This document shows, one piece after another, positions 1 through 11,461 of a stretch of DNA of 64,000 nt. The stretch covers positions 434,001-498,000 of the forward strand of contig BDSL01000017.1 in NCBI GenBank assembly GCA_003116995.1, written 5' to 3'. Source of the stretch: Yamagishiella unicocca (lineage: Eukaryota > Chlorophyta > Chlorophyceae > Chlamydomonadales > Volvocaceae). Position 1 is the stretch's first letter, and every line of letters starts with the position of its first letter. Both the position numbers and the translations under genes were made by a program. The notes beneath the pieces were generated by a model. The model ran no database searches, was not told the origin of the DNA, and saw only the letters and a list, made by a program, of their open reading frames with translations.

Positions 1-1814
1 TGATCCAGCCATCGTAAGGGATAGCGATAATATAACCTACACCAGGTTCTGGCATTGCGTTTTGGGGGCTTGCTCCGGAGCCCTTCTGTACAACCCAAGG
101 CTTCAGGACCAGAGGTACTGAGGCCACTCCAAAGTGCCTTGATTCGGTATGGCAAGGCAAGTTGATAGAAAGGGAGACCACGGCCGAGTCACACATGGCC
201 ATACTTTGCGACATGGTGGGAACAAGGGTGGGCTGAGGTGGGCAGGGTGGGAATTACGCCTTATGTACCGGTACCCGCTCTCGCGTGCTTCTGCGCTTTC
301 CTACTTTGCAAGGCCCTCCCTCCCTGCCCTTCCCACTGGCCAGTCTATACCAGACGAAGACGCGCACATGCTTTGTCTTCGCTCCTGCGTCCTGGACGTA
401 AGCTGACGTAAGCGTTCCTTCAGCGCTGCCAGGCATCACCAGGCATGCCGACACCCCTGCCTAGTCCTGCTTCCACTGATCCCAACCCTTACTATGGAAA
501 GGGGGCAGGTCCAGAAGGATAAGGCGATCTGCTGCGCATGGGCAAGCGGTCGCCAGGGCCAATTTGGGCCCTTTAGGAGTATGGCAGCCCTGCCCCGACT
601 ACATCGGCAGGCATCGGCCAGGAGCCGTCTGCGTCCTTCCGCCTGCTCAGCCAGCAGGCGACGCCGCCGATGCAGCAGAAGTCTTCAGAAGCCCGACTGT
701 AGCGGTACATCAGCGTTTCAGTTCGCTGTTTCTTGAGGACCTGGAGGACCCAGTGCGTTGGGCTGTGCTTCTCCATGGCATCTCACTGTTAAGTGTTTAT
801 CAGCAAACGCAGGGATCGTTTTCCAGCTATACACGCGTGCAGGCACGAAAGTAAACTTGCCTGCTCCCTAGGCAGCCTCTTGCGTTCGTTCAGGTTCGTT
901 GGCGCTATGTGCTGAAGGCTGCTGCTACGGTCCATCCTGCATTCCGCGGAGAACCCGAGTCGTGCAGTAGGGTGCAGTCAGGCACGAAGGGAGTCAACCC
1001 GTGAGCGACCCACGTCAGCACCAACGCCCTGTGCCCGGCTTGCGTTCGACCTCAGGTGCAATCCTAACGTGCAGTCTCCCAACAAGGCTGGCTGCCCTCC
1101 TCCCGGGGCGGTGTGGCACTTGCCGGACCTCGCTGGGGGCTAGGGGCTCCAGGAAACAGGCGACAGCCAGGACTCTTAGAGCTCAACCTTGCGCCGAAGC
1201 TCGGGTGTTTCGAGGTAAATCGGATCCGAACTAGAGAGGGTCCCCTCGACCAGTAATTTCGCCTTCTTGAAACGCCAAAACCATCACGTTCGGCGGACCC
1301 TCCCTGTGTAATCCATCATATGTGACATGAATTCTTAATGAGCGTAAAAACACCGCACAACCCATCCATCTACTTAAACCCAGTTATAGAAGTTCGTTTG
1401 TCACTTGACAAACGCCTTCTTGTTACCGCCGTCGCAATTGCTGTGAGCCATTTCAGTGGCAGTTTCAAATGACAAAAACGAGGCATACTTCACGATTGTT
1501 GGCTAAAGTGTGAAACGGGGTTGTTTATTGCGAAGGTGGCAAAGGCGACAACCAGCGCAACTCGATGGCGGAACGAACATTGAAGTTTGCATGTTTAATA
1601 TGCACTTTGCATCGAAAACAATAATAGGACATGTACGACGGAACCCTGGTCTTCAGACCCAAATTCCGCTAAAGATGCAAATCGGCATTGTTCTTGACTT
1701 ATCTGTGCAATTAGTAACATTTGTGTCGTCATTAATTAGCTTTGCACTTAGTGACCTTACTTCAAACGAGCAAGCTGCGGCTGTTACTCTGCGTGGCCGC
1801 TGGCGTGAGGCGCG
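1..1814. other. Gene-poor left edge and 5' flank of the translocator gene
   Basis: No frame here has a recognisable family signature, and the short open frames on both strands lack splice-consistent continuation. The last part must hold the promoter and 5' untranslated region of the translocator gene that starts at 1815. I see no clear TATA box, RNA gene or repeat. Confidence 0.5.
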
Positions 1815-4637
1815 ATGGCATCTAGCGAACAGGCTAAGCATGGCTCACGGGAGTTCTGGGTCCAGGCGGGCATTACCTACGGGTGCGTCTTGTTGAGAGG
1901 CGACTCGAGTTGAATGCAACCGTGCGATCTGCCCGCTGCAAGCTGTTGCTGACGCTCCAGCGACAAAACGTTGCGTGCAGGTACATCGTTCTATGGATTT
2001 TCCTCTCGGCAATGGTCATCATGGTTAACAAATATGTCTTGGCATATGCCGGTTTCCCATACCCAATCGCACTCACGCTCACACATATGGCATTTTGCTC
2101 GACGCTAGCGTTCCTAATCATCAAGGGGGGCTTCGTAGATGCTGTCAAAATGGACTCGGTGACCTATATGAGGTGAGACATGACCGGCGAGGCACGTTTG
2201 GGCTGACAATCAGCTTTACCGCTTAGCGTTGTTGTCGCGCAGGAACGTCCTCCCTATCGCAGCTCTATTTTCAGGAACTCTTTGGCTAGGAAACGCAGCT
2301 TACATGTACCTGTCGGTCGCGTTCATCCAAATGCTTAAGGTACGCCGCCCACCACACAAGGGCTCTTTCCGCTCTACCTCACAACCGATCTGCTTCCTTT
2401 TGTCAGGCCACAATGCCCGTCACCGTGTTCCTGGTGGGCGTGCTCCTAGGCACCGAAAGGTACTCAAACCTGTACGCCCTCAACATGGTGGTGGTGGCGG
2501 TGGGCGTAGCGGCCGCATCATACGGTAGGTCGCAAGGGGGTATGCCGCGGCTACGTGAGGCGTGGGGAATGGGGAGCTTGACCATACCTGGCCGTACCGT
2601 TAGTAAGGAGCTATGGGGACGCACGCTTCAGGGCTTCAGGGCTACAAGTGCAGTACACAAGGCGCAGGGGCGCGCACATCGGGGGTTGCCTTGCTGCCTG
2701 TGTGGACGGTACGATGAGCGGACGTAAGGCCCCGGCTCCCGAGCCGGCCACTAGCGACGATGGCTCATTATCACATCACTTTCAGCCTCGTGCAGCGGTC
2801 AAGTGGTGGACCCTGGCCCGATTTCAGACCAACATAGTTCTTGACCTGACAGCACTTTAAACTGCAACCCCCCGCCTCGCAGGCGAGCTTAACTTCAACC
2901 TGATTGGTGTCATCTTCCAGTCTGGCTCTATCGTCACTGAGTCGTTCCGCCTTTGTCTCATCCAGCTGCTTCTCCAGGTAAAATGGTCGATGGGGATGTG
3001 CCGAAGGAGCAGCTCGGAGTACATATGCACAACCCTCCCTCGCCCGAGCCTCTTTCGTTGCGCGTTTGTCTTCACGTCTGCTTCTGGCGTCACGTTCTGT
3101 TACGTCCTGTTGCCGACCCCTCTGATTGCCACATTGCTGCTCCACTTGCAGGCGAGTGGCATCAAGCTGAACCCCGTGACCACGCTGTACTACATCGCGC
3201 CCGCCTGCTTCGCCTTCCTGTGCGTGCCGTTCGCATTTATTGAGCTTCCCGAGATCATGCACGCAGCAACGGTGACAATCCCCACCGCTTGGCTGATGCT
3301 CAGCGCCGTCAGCGCCTTCGGTACGTGTGGATGCTGGGGGGACCCGGAAAGGGAGGATAAACGGAGGCGCCAGCTCGTCCACAGCATGGGAGGCGTCCCG
3401 CGGATGGGCAAGCGCGAGCGAAGCTCGGAATCCAGTTTCCACTTCATTGTGAACCACGTATCAAGCTGATAAGGCCCCTATAGATGGCAGGTTGCAACCG
3501 CCCCATCGTATGGGTGCAGGCGCAGCATCGGATGTGTGTTGGGGCGCAACAAGGACATGCCGGCTTTTGTGTTCAGTTTGCGCATCTTCATGCCTATTTA
3601 TTACACATGCCAGCGCGCGACTCATTAGCTCCTCTGTTGCCGGCAGATATCCTTCCACCTGCTGAGGCTGTCTCAAAAGTTTCGTCGTCCTCAACCCGAA
3701 AGCTATCCCTCCAACATCGCCCTCCCACCCACCGCAGCGCTGAACATGTCGGTATTCCTGCTGATTGGGCGTAGCTCGGCGCTTACAATGAACATTGCTG
3801 GTGTCATTAAGGACTGGCTCCTGATTGGCCTTTCGGTGCTTCTCTACGAGTAAGCATGGCTTCGGCACGGCTGGAGCTTCGGGGAGGGCAGGGGGTTGGA
3901 CAAAACTTATGCCCACAAGCCCAGCAGATCCCGCCTCTCATCGCCTGGGCTCGCTCCCCCCTCCCGAAGCCACGCGCGGGCTTGTCGTGGTGCTCGCGCA
4001 GTGCACAGCCCCCAACCCGGAACGTCGTTGTTGTGCCCATGACCGACCTTTCCAGCCTTTGCTTGCTACTGCTGTGCCGAGGCTACATTTTGCCCTGTGC
4101 TGCCTCGCCCTTTACCTCCTCCGTGCTTGAACGAGTTGCCTGACCTGACCCACATGCTGTGTTGTCGGGATCTCGAAATGACAGGTCGCCCGTGGCCGCG
4201 CTCCAGCTGGGCGGATACGGTGTGGCCTTCCTGGGGGTCTGCTGGTACAACTACCAGAAGCTGCAGGTGTGTCAGCAGCTGCGAACGGCGCGAGGGCCCC
4301 TGGCTGTATCGCTCATATGCACAGAGCAAGCAGTAGCATCTGACGGAATGCGCGCCGGTTTGCCTTGAGCCATCAGGGACTGTTAGGGCCTATGCCTAAG
4401 CGATGCTTGCCTCACCGACCCTGTTTTCGGAAGGATATCACGGATGTCATCACGTCATGTTCAGCTGTTGAAGGACGGGGGGGAGGTAGTTGACGTCCCG
4501 ACCGGTGTGCTGCTACTGACGCCCTTCCTGCCCTGCCTCCTGTCGCCGCGCCGCAGAGCGTGCAGCCGAGCGTGCCGCCGCGCCCGGTGCACGACCTGGA
4601 GAGCAAGCCCCTGCTCAACCAGAACGATCGGTCCTAG
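1815..4637 (+). CDS. Sugar-phosphate/nucleotide-sugar translocator, TPT/DMT family (9 exons)
   Basis: Exons: 1815-1882, 1981-2172, 2243-2339, 2407-2524, 2883-2977, 3152-3320, 3738-3849, 4185-4266, 4557-4637. All introns are GT-AG, the phases join and the sum is 1014 nt (337 aa). The protein starts [11 protein letters not shown] and then shows about ten hydrophobic helices. Segments such as [50 protein letters not shown] and [11 protein letters not shown] match the plant TPT-family subgroup of putative sugar-phosphate/phosphate or nucleotide-sugar translocators, at its usual length (about 340 aa). Such proteins exchange phosphorylated or nucleotide sugars across Golgi, ER or plastid membranes. 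No plastid transit peptide is visible, so Golgi/ER is more likely. The substrate cannot be told from sequence. The tail ([12 protein letters not shown]) is polar, as in cytosolic C-termini of the family. A TGTAA poly(A) signal lies at 5089-5093. Confidence 0.93.
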
Positions 4638-5739
4638 ATATCTTATCGCCTGATTCAATTCGGGCTTGGGGGGACTTGGGTCTGCATGATGGTGCACGCG
4701 CGGCTGCGATGGGGACAACAGGCGGTGGCGGAAGGGCTCGGAGATAAGTTGTGTCTGTCTCGACGAGGAGGAGGGTGATTACATGCAGAGACCAGGTGCA
4801 TTTGGGCGAGGCACATTTGCTTCAAGTTCATGTTAACATTTACCATATAGGTCATCATGACGGACTCCCTTCTGTTACACGTGATCGCTTGGTTAGGCTC
4901 TCCTCGATTGCAGACACGGAATTGTATCACGTCACAGCATTTGTGCACAGACGATTTTCTTTGGAGGCGCCCTGAAGGCCATACTCGCGAGATGTCTTTG
5001 AGTGAAGAGTTTCCTCCTTCGTTCTTTACGATTGACTCCAGCTTTGCATGTACTGGAGGCACGACTTCCTACTGGCTGAAGATTTCTGTGTAATGTGACC
5101 GCTAAAGAATCTGGCTCCATGCGAGATTGGAGTGCGCTGTGAATTTGGGCCGGTTCGAACAAATATTCTGTCAAAGTAGTATGCGTTAATCATGTAACCC
5201 AAGCTCTTGTACGGGTTACAGCACGACGTTTGGGAGAGCAGCCTTTCCCTCCTATGTTTATGTATATCGAACGCAACTCGAATTGCCGGGCAGAGACGGA
5301 CCAGGTGGGACCTGCACGCCGTGGCGCATCGACCCAAATCAAGGAGCTAAACATATGCTCTATCAAGCCCACCTGCTTACATTCAAAACGCCACCCAACT
5401 TACGTTGCGTGCGCAAATCATCAATGACCCCGATCTGATTAGTGTTAGGATCAGGCCCTGATGGCAATGACGCCGCAGCATGCCCTCAGTTTTAGGCCTC
5501 AGCTTGTAAGGCCTGCGCCTCAGAAGCAAACCCCTGCACGGCCCCCTGCATCGCGCTCAACACATCTACCCACGCTGTTGGAGTGCTACGACCACTCTAT
5601 AACGCATCCTTTAACAATACTCAACTACAGTTGCGATGATCAGTGGAATGAAACCCGCGCAAAGTGCAGCCCCAACGAGTCCACCATGGAATGCGTATTT
5701 GCCATACTAAAATGTTTATTTATATCTTTTTCTTCCTAA
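4638..5739. other. Intergenic stretch with translocator 3' UTR
   Basis: The first 450 bases are the probable 3' untranslated region. Beyond 5100 there is no recognised gene. An ATG-initiated frame at 5461-5739 (92 codons) has no family resemblance and is probably chance. Confidence 0.4.
5089..5093 (+). terminator. TGTAA poly(A) signal of the translocator gene
   Basis: First TGTAA seen downstream of the stop at 4635-4637, implying a 3' untranslated region of about 460 nt. TGTAA is the usual volvocine poly(A) signal. Confidence 0.6.
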
Positions 5740-5982
5740 TACATTTGCCCTCGCTCGCCAGCTGCTTATCCTTTATTTCCGTACCGGGACTGGTTCTGCA
5801 GCTGTCGCAAGGGAAACTGGAAACTCCTTACTCTCGCTGAACGGGAAGAGCTTTGGGCACTTGGTGTTTCCCCTAGCTCAGAAATGGCCGAAGTCATGGG
5901 CGTTGAGGACCAACGAGCTCTGGCACGAGTCGTACATGGGATAAGGTGTCGCAGGTTGAATAAACTGGGAAGACTTGCGTAA
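5740..5982 (+). CDS. Possible terminal exon of an unrecognised gene
   Basis: A stop-to-stop open frame of 80 codons with no ATG near its start, so it could be a last exon entered at an acceptor such as the CAG ending at 5761. The reading contains DWFCSCRKGNWKLL, a charged stretch LTLAEREELWALGV, and a basic end GIRCRRLNKLGRLA before TAA at 5980. Composition is protein-like (charged and aromatic residues, little low complexity). A TGTAA lies 134 nt after the stop, at 6116-6120. I could not find the upstream exons or name a family. It may equally be a chance open frame. Confidence 0.3.
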   Translation, partial: YICPRSPAAYPLFPYRDWFCSCRKGNWKLLTLAEREELWALGVSPSSEMAEVMGVEDQRALARVVHGIRCRRLNKLGRLA

Positions 5983-6115
5983 TGTTTTGCCTATTTTAGT
6001 TTAGTGTAGTTTCAGTTTGTCTTAACTTGTTGTTTACTGCGCTGGATAAGAACTAGGCGCGCTTTTTAGCGGTTCATGAGCCTCTCGGCTCGTCTGAACC
6101 ACACAAGCCTCAGCT

Positions 6116-6120
6116 TGTAA
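6116..6120 (+). terminator. TGTAA, candidate poly(A) signal
   Basis: Sits 134 nt beyond the stop of the frame ending at 5982 and about 110 nt before the next ATG, the spacing expected if a transcript ends here. Confidence 0.35.
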
Positions 6121-6227
6121 CATACATACATACTCTCGCATGCTCCAATTATTCCTAACCACATCCACATAGAGTTGTGATCAGAAACACCTTTTAACAA
6201 TCCACCATCAATCGGGAGGGGCGGGAA

Positions 6228-6722
6228 ATGGACCCAGCACATTCACCAGCTACGTCCTACGGAATGCCGGCGGACCGGCACCAGTACATCATCGATATGC
6301 GGCGCATATATAGTCCGCCCAACATGATCAATGCCGACGGCAGTATCAACCAGGATTTCTTCAAGCCCAAGCGCATCGTGGTCCTGCGGCCACGCTGTAA
6401 ATGGGGTAAACCCCAGAGAGACGCTTTGTACAAGGGCCTTGAGGTTCACGGCATAGGCAAATGGCGCGAAATCGCTGCTGACTTTCTGCGTGGAGGCAAG
6501 TGGGACGACCAGCAAATTCGCATGCACGCGGCACGGCTGCTTGGGTCGCAGAGCCTTGCTCGTTACGTGGGCTGGAGAGGCACCAAGGAGAAGGTTGAGC
6601 TGGAATACGCGCGTAATAAGGCGATTGGCGAGGCCACTGGTTGCTGGAAGGGGGGAATGCTTGTGGAGGACTGCAATGGCACGCTCCGCAAATACTTAGA
6701 GGCCCAGGCCCAGGCGCAGTAG
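6228..6722 (+). CDS. SANT/Myb-like domain protein, intronless
   Basis: A single-exon 164-aa frame whose ATG follows GGGAA. Residues about 56-115 read like one Myb/SANT helix-turn-helix repeat: a tryptophan after RCK (WGKPQRDALYKGLE), then HGIGKWREIAADFL, then WDDQQIRMHAARLLG, with tryptophans spaced as in SANT domains. The N-terminus (MDPAHSPATSYGMPADRHQY) is polar and the C-terminus is charged, ending in an AQAQAQ tail. Single-repeat SANT proteins act in DNA binding or in chromatin and transcription complexes; which applies here cannot be told. No TGTAA was seen close behind the stop, so the 3' end is undefined. The lack of introns is unusual beside its neighbours and could mean a retrocopy or a small single-exon gene. 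Confidence 0.6.
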   Translation: MDPAHSPATSYGMPADRHQYIIDMRRIYSPPNMINADGSINQDFFKPKRIVVLRPRCKWGKPQRDALYKGLEVHGIGKWREIAADFLRGGKWDDQQIRMHAARLLGSQSLARYVGWRGTKEKVELEYARNKAIGEATGCWKGGMLVEDCNGTLRKYLEAQAQAQ

Positions 6723-7606
6723 GCAAGCGCAGGCAAACGCCGCGAATCGCAGATGGCCGGGATAGCTGACCGGCCTGCCGTACATACCTGGCTTCCGAGT
6801 TCGCGGTCTGCAATGAATGAGGTGAAATCGACCCATACGGGCCTGTACGACTGGGAGAGAGGACAACAGCAGGAAATGGTGGGAATCCTGGTGAGCGCAG
6901 TACGACGTGCTTGGGCCGCAGTTTGTGCGCGGGGGGAGGAGCTGTGTGTGCGCTGGAAGGAAATCCTTAAGGTTGTGACTACCGTACGTATCTATGTGAC
7001 ACTCCGTGGCAATCCTTCGCTGGCTAGCATGGGGGCCGCCACTGCCTGCTGGGCTGCGGCAACCCAGGCTTGGAGCCAGCCGCGCTTGGTACCGATAGCG
7101 GCTGTGCAAGTAGGAGGTGCTTCCAGCTATGAATCGGTTTTCAGCAGGAGGGAGTAGTAGAGACTTGTGTCTTTGTCACGTCGTCGCGCAGTTTGTGTTG
7201 ATGGTGGTCCGCTGCGTGTCACGTTCCTTTTGTTTTGCTCCCCTGGAGCCTATAGGATGGTGATTAGCGGTAGGTTGCGCACTATCATGGGGAATAATGG
7301 GGAATAATGTGTTGAAGGTTGCGCACTATACCGATTTGGGGGAATGATAGGTCGTAACAATAGAGCATTAAAGAAGAACACGTAAACGAACCGTGGTAGT
7401 GGCTTTGGGTACTTGGGAGTCTTGGGTGCGCCATGATGCCATGCCAGCTGCTGCACTTGTGTCCACTGTACGGCAGGTATGTGTCATATATAACGTCCTG
7501 CTGCGGACTGCGCCGCTTCTGATGTGGTGTGGCACCCAACCCCGCCCGGTGGACGATGGTACTGCTGTCCGGGGGGCAGGTGGGCTGCCGGCACCCACCA
7601 CCGGGA

Positions 7607-7680
7607 CGGTTGGCCGGGACGGTTTGGCCGGGACGGTTGGCCGGGACGGTTTGGCTGGGACGGTTTGGCCGGGACGGTTT
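7607..7680. repeat. Short minisatellite, unit about 14 bp
   Basis: About five near-identical copies of ggccgggacggttt in direct array, some one base shorter or with a C to T change. Confidence 0.85.
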
Positions 7681-9555
7681 GTCACTCCGCCCACGTCCAG
7701 AGCGCCGTTGCTTGGAAGCTTAACTGAGAAGCGCGTAACTCCTTCCGCGACATAGGTCTTTGCAGCAGCTTCCTCCTTGATCAGGTGAAGGACGTCGGTG
7801 CAGGAGGGTCGGGCCTGGAAGCTGATAGTGTGTCGGGTGAGGATGCTACCGGACGGACGCTATTAGGTAGCGACTACTATCGCTAATATATGCGCTAGCA
7901 ACGATAGCTCTTCCAGGGTAACCGTGTAAGCGACTTCAACACTCATTACAAAAGGCCGTCGAGGGTGATGCCAGCTTGGTACCGGCACACACACGCACCC
8001 ATCCTATAGCGGCTATCCTATGGCCGTACATCACGTACTGCACCGCCCGCGCGTCCCGTACAATCACAAAACCCAGCCAGCACGACGCGCGGCGGTCGCC
8101 GGCACCTCGCCCTGCCCGATACCGGCCCGCAGTAACCGTGTCAACCGTTTATCAGCGGTTGGCTCGGTTGCGCTTCCGACGCGGCGGTTGGGCTTCGGGC
8201 TTCAAACCATCTCGTATGAGGCAACCCCCCCACCCCACCCCATGACGCTGCTTGGCGCCCCTCAGCGGTGGATGAGGAGGCACGGCCCCACACCGACGAC
8301 CCCGCCACTACCTAGCGGCCACCCAAGCAACAACTCGAAGTCGACGTCCCTGGAGCCATGGCGTCAGGTCAGCGCCAGCTCCGTGCGACAACAACAACAA
8401 CATTCCGCATTTCCGCATTTCCGCAAAGCCAACCCTTTTAAGGAGAAGGAAAGGCGAGCCGCGAAAAGAGTGCCCGCCCACATCGCCGTCGCCGCCAGAA
8501 AGCCAGATGACCCCTCGTCGCCAAAGCAATACCGGCTTATTCCTCACCCGAACGAAGGAACCAAGACGACACCTTCCCCCCCCAAAACCCTAAGTAAGCG
8601 CCGCCCGCGCCTCCGAGACTTCCGCTGCCCCTAGGCAACGACCCCAGTACGCAATACCAACCCCAAAACACGCAGCGGCTGCGCTCCGAAGCTTCGCTGC
8701 TCGCCCCCTTAAACTGTGCCCGCAGGCGTGTAAAACCGGTTTCCACCAGCAGCTGGCAGATTCAATGCCGGACGGCCAGCACCGTGTTAGTTTCAGTCCG
8801 GGTCTACCGTATTCCTCGCTTTCCTCCAGCTGATGCCTCCACAGGACGGCTCGCCCAACACAGGGCCCACCGGACACCCGCCACTGCAAGCCTTTTTCTT
8901 TTAAAACAAGCCGCAACCACAGTGATATGACCACCACACTCCGAGCCATCTGTATGGAAAGGGGACGAGGCTTATGCCCCAGCAGCAGCGTACCGTCCTT
9001 TAAATATAGCCACACGCCGCCGTCGCCAGCAGCAGCGGGGCCCTTACGTTGCAAAACCACGCCGCCGCTATCCCGACAATCGACAACAGCCGACGGTGTT
9101 GCCATTGCCTCGGCGGGCGTGTGCCGTGTGCTGCTCGAATGCGTGCTCCTCCAGCTCGACTCCTCCGCAAGTATCAATGCCATCGAGTCCAGGCAGTGTT
9201 GCAGGGAGACCCGGGCCCGACTAGGGGAGAGGGTTATCGTTTTGATGGTGAGTTGCGTTCAACCACCTTGTGGTGTGTGTGTATGTGTATGGCGGTTGGG
9301 GGATCTAGCTGGCCGGGGGAACCTGCCCGCACATGCCACGCCACTGCGATCCGAAATCGCAAACTATCTGCCGTGTCGGCGGATAGGTGTATTTTTGCTG
9401 CCTGCCCGCCCAGCCATCCATGCCACCGCACGAACAAAACCCCGCCCCGTTGCCTCCCCCGCCCCCTCTACACAAACACCTCGGCGCCACCAACGCGGCA
9501 TACCGCACCGCACCGCACCGCCCGCACCTCATCTTGCCTGGACGCAGCCTTTCTT

Positions 9556-9640
9556 CTCAAGCCTATCTCCATCCATCCATGTATCCATCAATCTATCCAT
9601 TCATCTATCCATCCATCTATCCATTTCATCCATCGGTACA
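9556..9640. repeat. Tetranucleotide microsatellite (ATCC/ATCT)n
   Basis: Tandem atcc and atct units over roughly 80 bases, with small interruptions. Confidence 0.85.
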
Positions 9641-10105
9641 GCTGTCAGCTCGCTGGTCGCTGATGACGTGGCAGCACGTCACGTCACTTCCGGATAAATT
9701 CAAACATCAGCTTCACGCTGCCTCTCGCTGGGGGAGGCCGCAGTGCCGGCAAGGACAACGACATAACACGCGCCAACTGGATCGCTGTCGCACGCACCTA
9801 AATTAAGGGCTTAGCCGGAGCCGAATGCACCAGAATGCATTGTGTTGGAAAAAAAGGCTTGCCGTGACTGCTAATGATAGATATGTTTTTCCGCGACTCC
9901 GCCTCGAAGCCTCAGCCACCTGGCACGCCTGGCCTTTCCTCGATTTGCCGAGGCCCTTGCCTTGAGATCCAGCCAGCCGTACATATAGGCTCCGGAACCA
10001 CCCAACACGACCTCCGCTGCCGTGGAACAAGATCTGTACGACAAATTGGACCAAATTCCGTACTTTCTGTGACAAGATCTCTTGCCGCCGTGCCGCTTGC
10101 TTGCA

Positions 10106-10141
10106 GCTGCATCATCATCACCACCACCACCACCACCATCG
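10106..10141. repeat. Trinucleotide repeat (CAT/CAC)n
   Basis: Uninterrupted run of cat and cac triplets. Confidence 0.85.
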
Positions 10142-10328
10142 CCAGCCACCACTGCGCCTAGCACGTATCAACAGGAGCCCGACTAGGCCCCTCTTTCCCC
10201 TTCCCCTCCCACTACCACGGGTCTCCCTTCCCCTCCCACGACCACAATGCGCCACATGGTTCAGTACTCGGGAGTGGGTGGGTGTGGCTGCGGGGGTGAA
10301 GGCGAGCACCATGTCTTCTCATCCGAGC

Positions 10329-10372
10329 AGCACACACGAACACACACACACATACACACGCACACGCGCACA
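10329..10372. repeat. CA-rich dinucleotide repeat
   Basis: Run of ca dinucleotides with single-base interruptions (cacacacgaacacacacaca type). Confidence 0.8.
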
Positions 10373-11232
10373 TACCCCACACAACGCCCCTCCGCCTCCC
10401 CGCACCGGACCACCGTCCCGTCTGTTCATTTTCCGCGGAGGGAGTTTCGCAGCTTGGCGGTGAATAAAAACACACATACACATACCCCCCGTTTCCCTCC
10501 CATGCGCCCCACTAATACCAATCATGGCACGGCCCCCCCCCACTTAAGACCCACGTAATCCGTCACGCCCCCCGTAATCCGTCACCCCACCCCCCACCCC
10601 CCACCCCCCACGGCCTATCACCCTCTGCGCGGCCCCCCCCCGCTCGCCAACACGTGCCACCACTCACTTGGGCGATTCAAATACCAGCCGCGGTACGGCA
10701 CTTACCCCAGAAAACGCGACACGTGCCAAGACGGGCGGGTGGTTCTTATTCCGCGAGGGGTTGCCGAACCCGAACCCCTCACTGCATAGGCTCCGCACCG
10801 AGGGGTCCCACACCCCCACTGTTTCACGGGGGCCTTTCAACTAGTTGCACTGTATGTGGCACCCACCTCATCCCACATACACATACACAAATCACATACG
10901 CATACACAAATCACGGCAAACTAACACGCTAAGGCCCCCGCAAAAGCACGCTTGTCCGGTGGCCTCTTCCCCTTCCCAAACTAGAGCTAAACATCCTGAC
11001 CAAAGCATTAATCAAGGCGATCACGAACGCACAAATGCGAATTACCATAAAGACACCAAAATTGGTGATCGCCATATACTCTCTCCCGCAGGACAACCAC
11101 CTTGGAATCAAGCGAGCCAGCCGTCCGTCTTGTCGGATGTAAGCTGCCCGGCCAGCGTACCGGTATGAGCCTCAGAGGCCATTGGTCGGCCGCTTCATAA
11201 GGCCTCTCCGGCCCTGAAGCGGCGCGCCGCCA

Positions 11233-11400
11233 TTGCTTCTCCTCCTCCTCCGTCTCTCCTCCTGCTCCTCCTCCTCCTCCTGCTCCTCCTCCTCCGTCTC
11301 TTCTCCTGCTCCTCCTCCTTCTCTCCTCCTCCTCCTCCTCTTGCTCCTCCTCCTCCTCCTCTTGCTCCTCCTCCTCCTCTTGCTGCTCCTCTTGCTCCTC
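11233..11400. repeat. CTC/CTG trinucleotide polypyrimidine tract, 3' of the cyclase-opsin stop
   Basis: About 170 bases of ctc triplets with occasional ctg and ctt, purine-rich on the coding strand of the upstream gene. It lies 60-230 nt downstream of that gene's stop, so it is probably in its 3' untranslated region. Open frames over it are low-complexity artefacts. Confidence 0.8.
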
Positions 11401-11461
11401 ATTGCCTTCACGAGGAGTGCCCCAGCGCCTCCTCCGGCCCAATACGTGCCCCCAGCTGCCG

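Larger units (their letters stand above)
6723..11461. other. Repeat-rich region without a convincing gene
   Basis: Several long frames exist on both strands (for example 8020-8634 + and 8590-9183 -), but none shows a family motif and they overlap each other. The tract also holds tetranucleotide, CA and CAC/CAT repeats. The part nearest 11461 should contain the 3' untranslated region of the cyclase-opsin gene, though no reverse-strand TGTAA was found between 11461 and about 7944. Confidence 0.45.

Noticed and set aside
8590..9183. 197-codon reverse-strand ORF, and overlapping plus-strand ORFs at 8020-9697
   Set aside because: They contradict each other, lack family motifs and show no splice-consistent partners.
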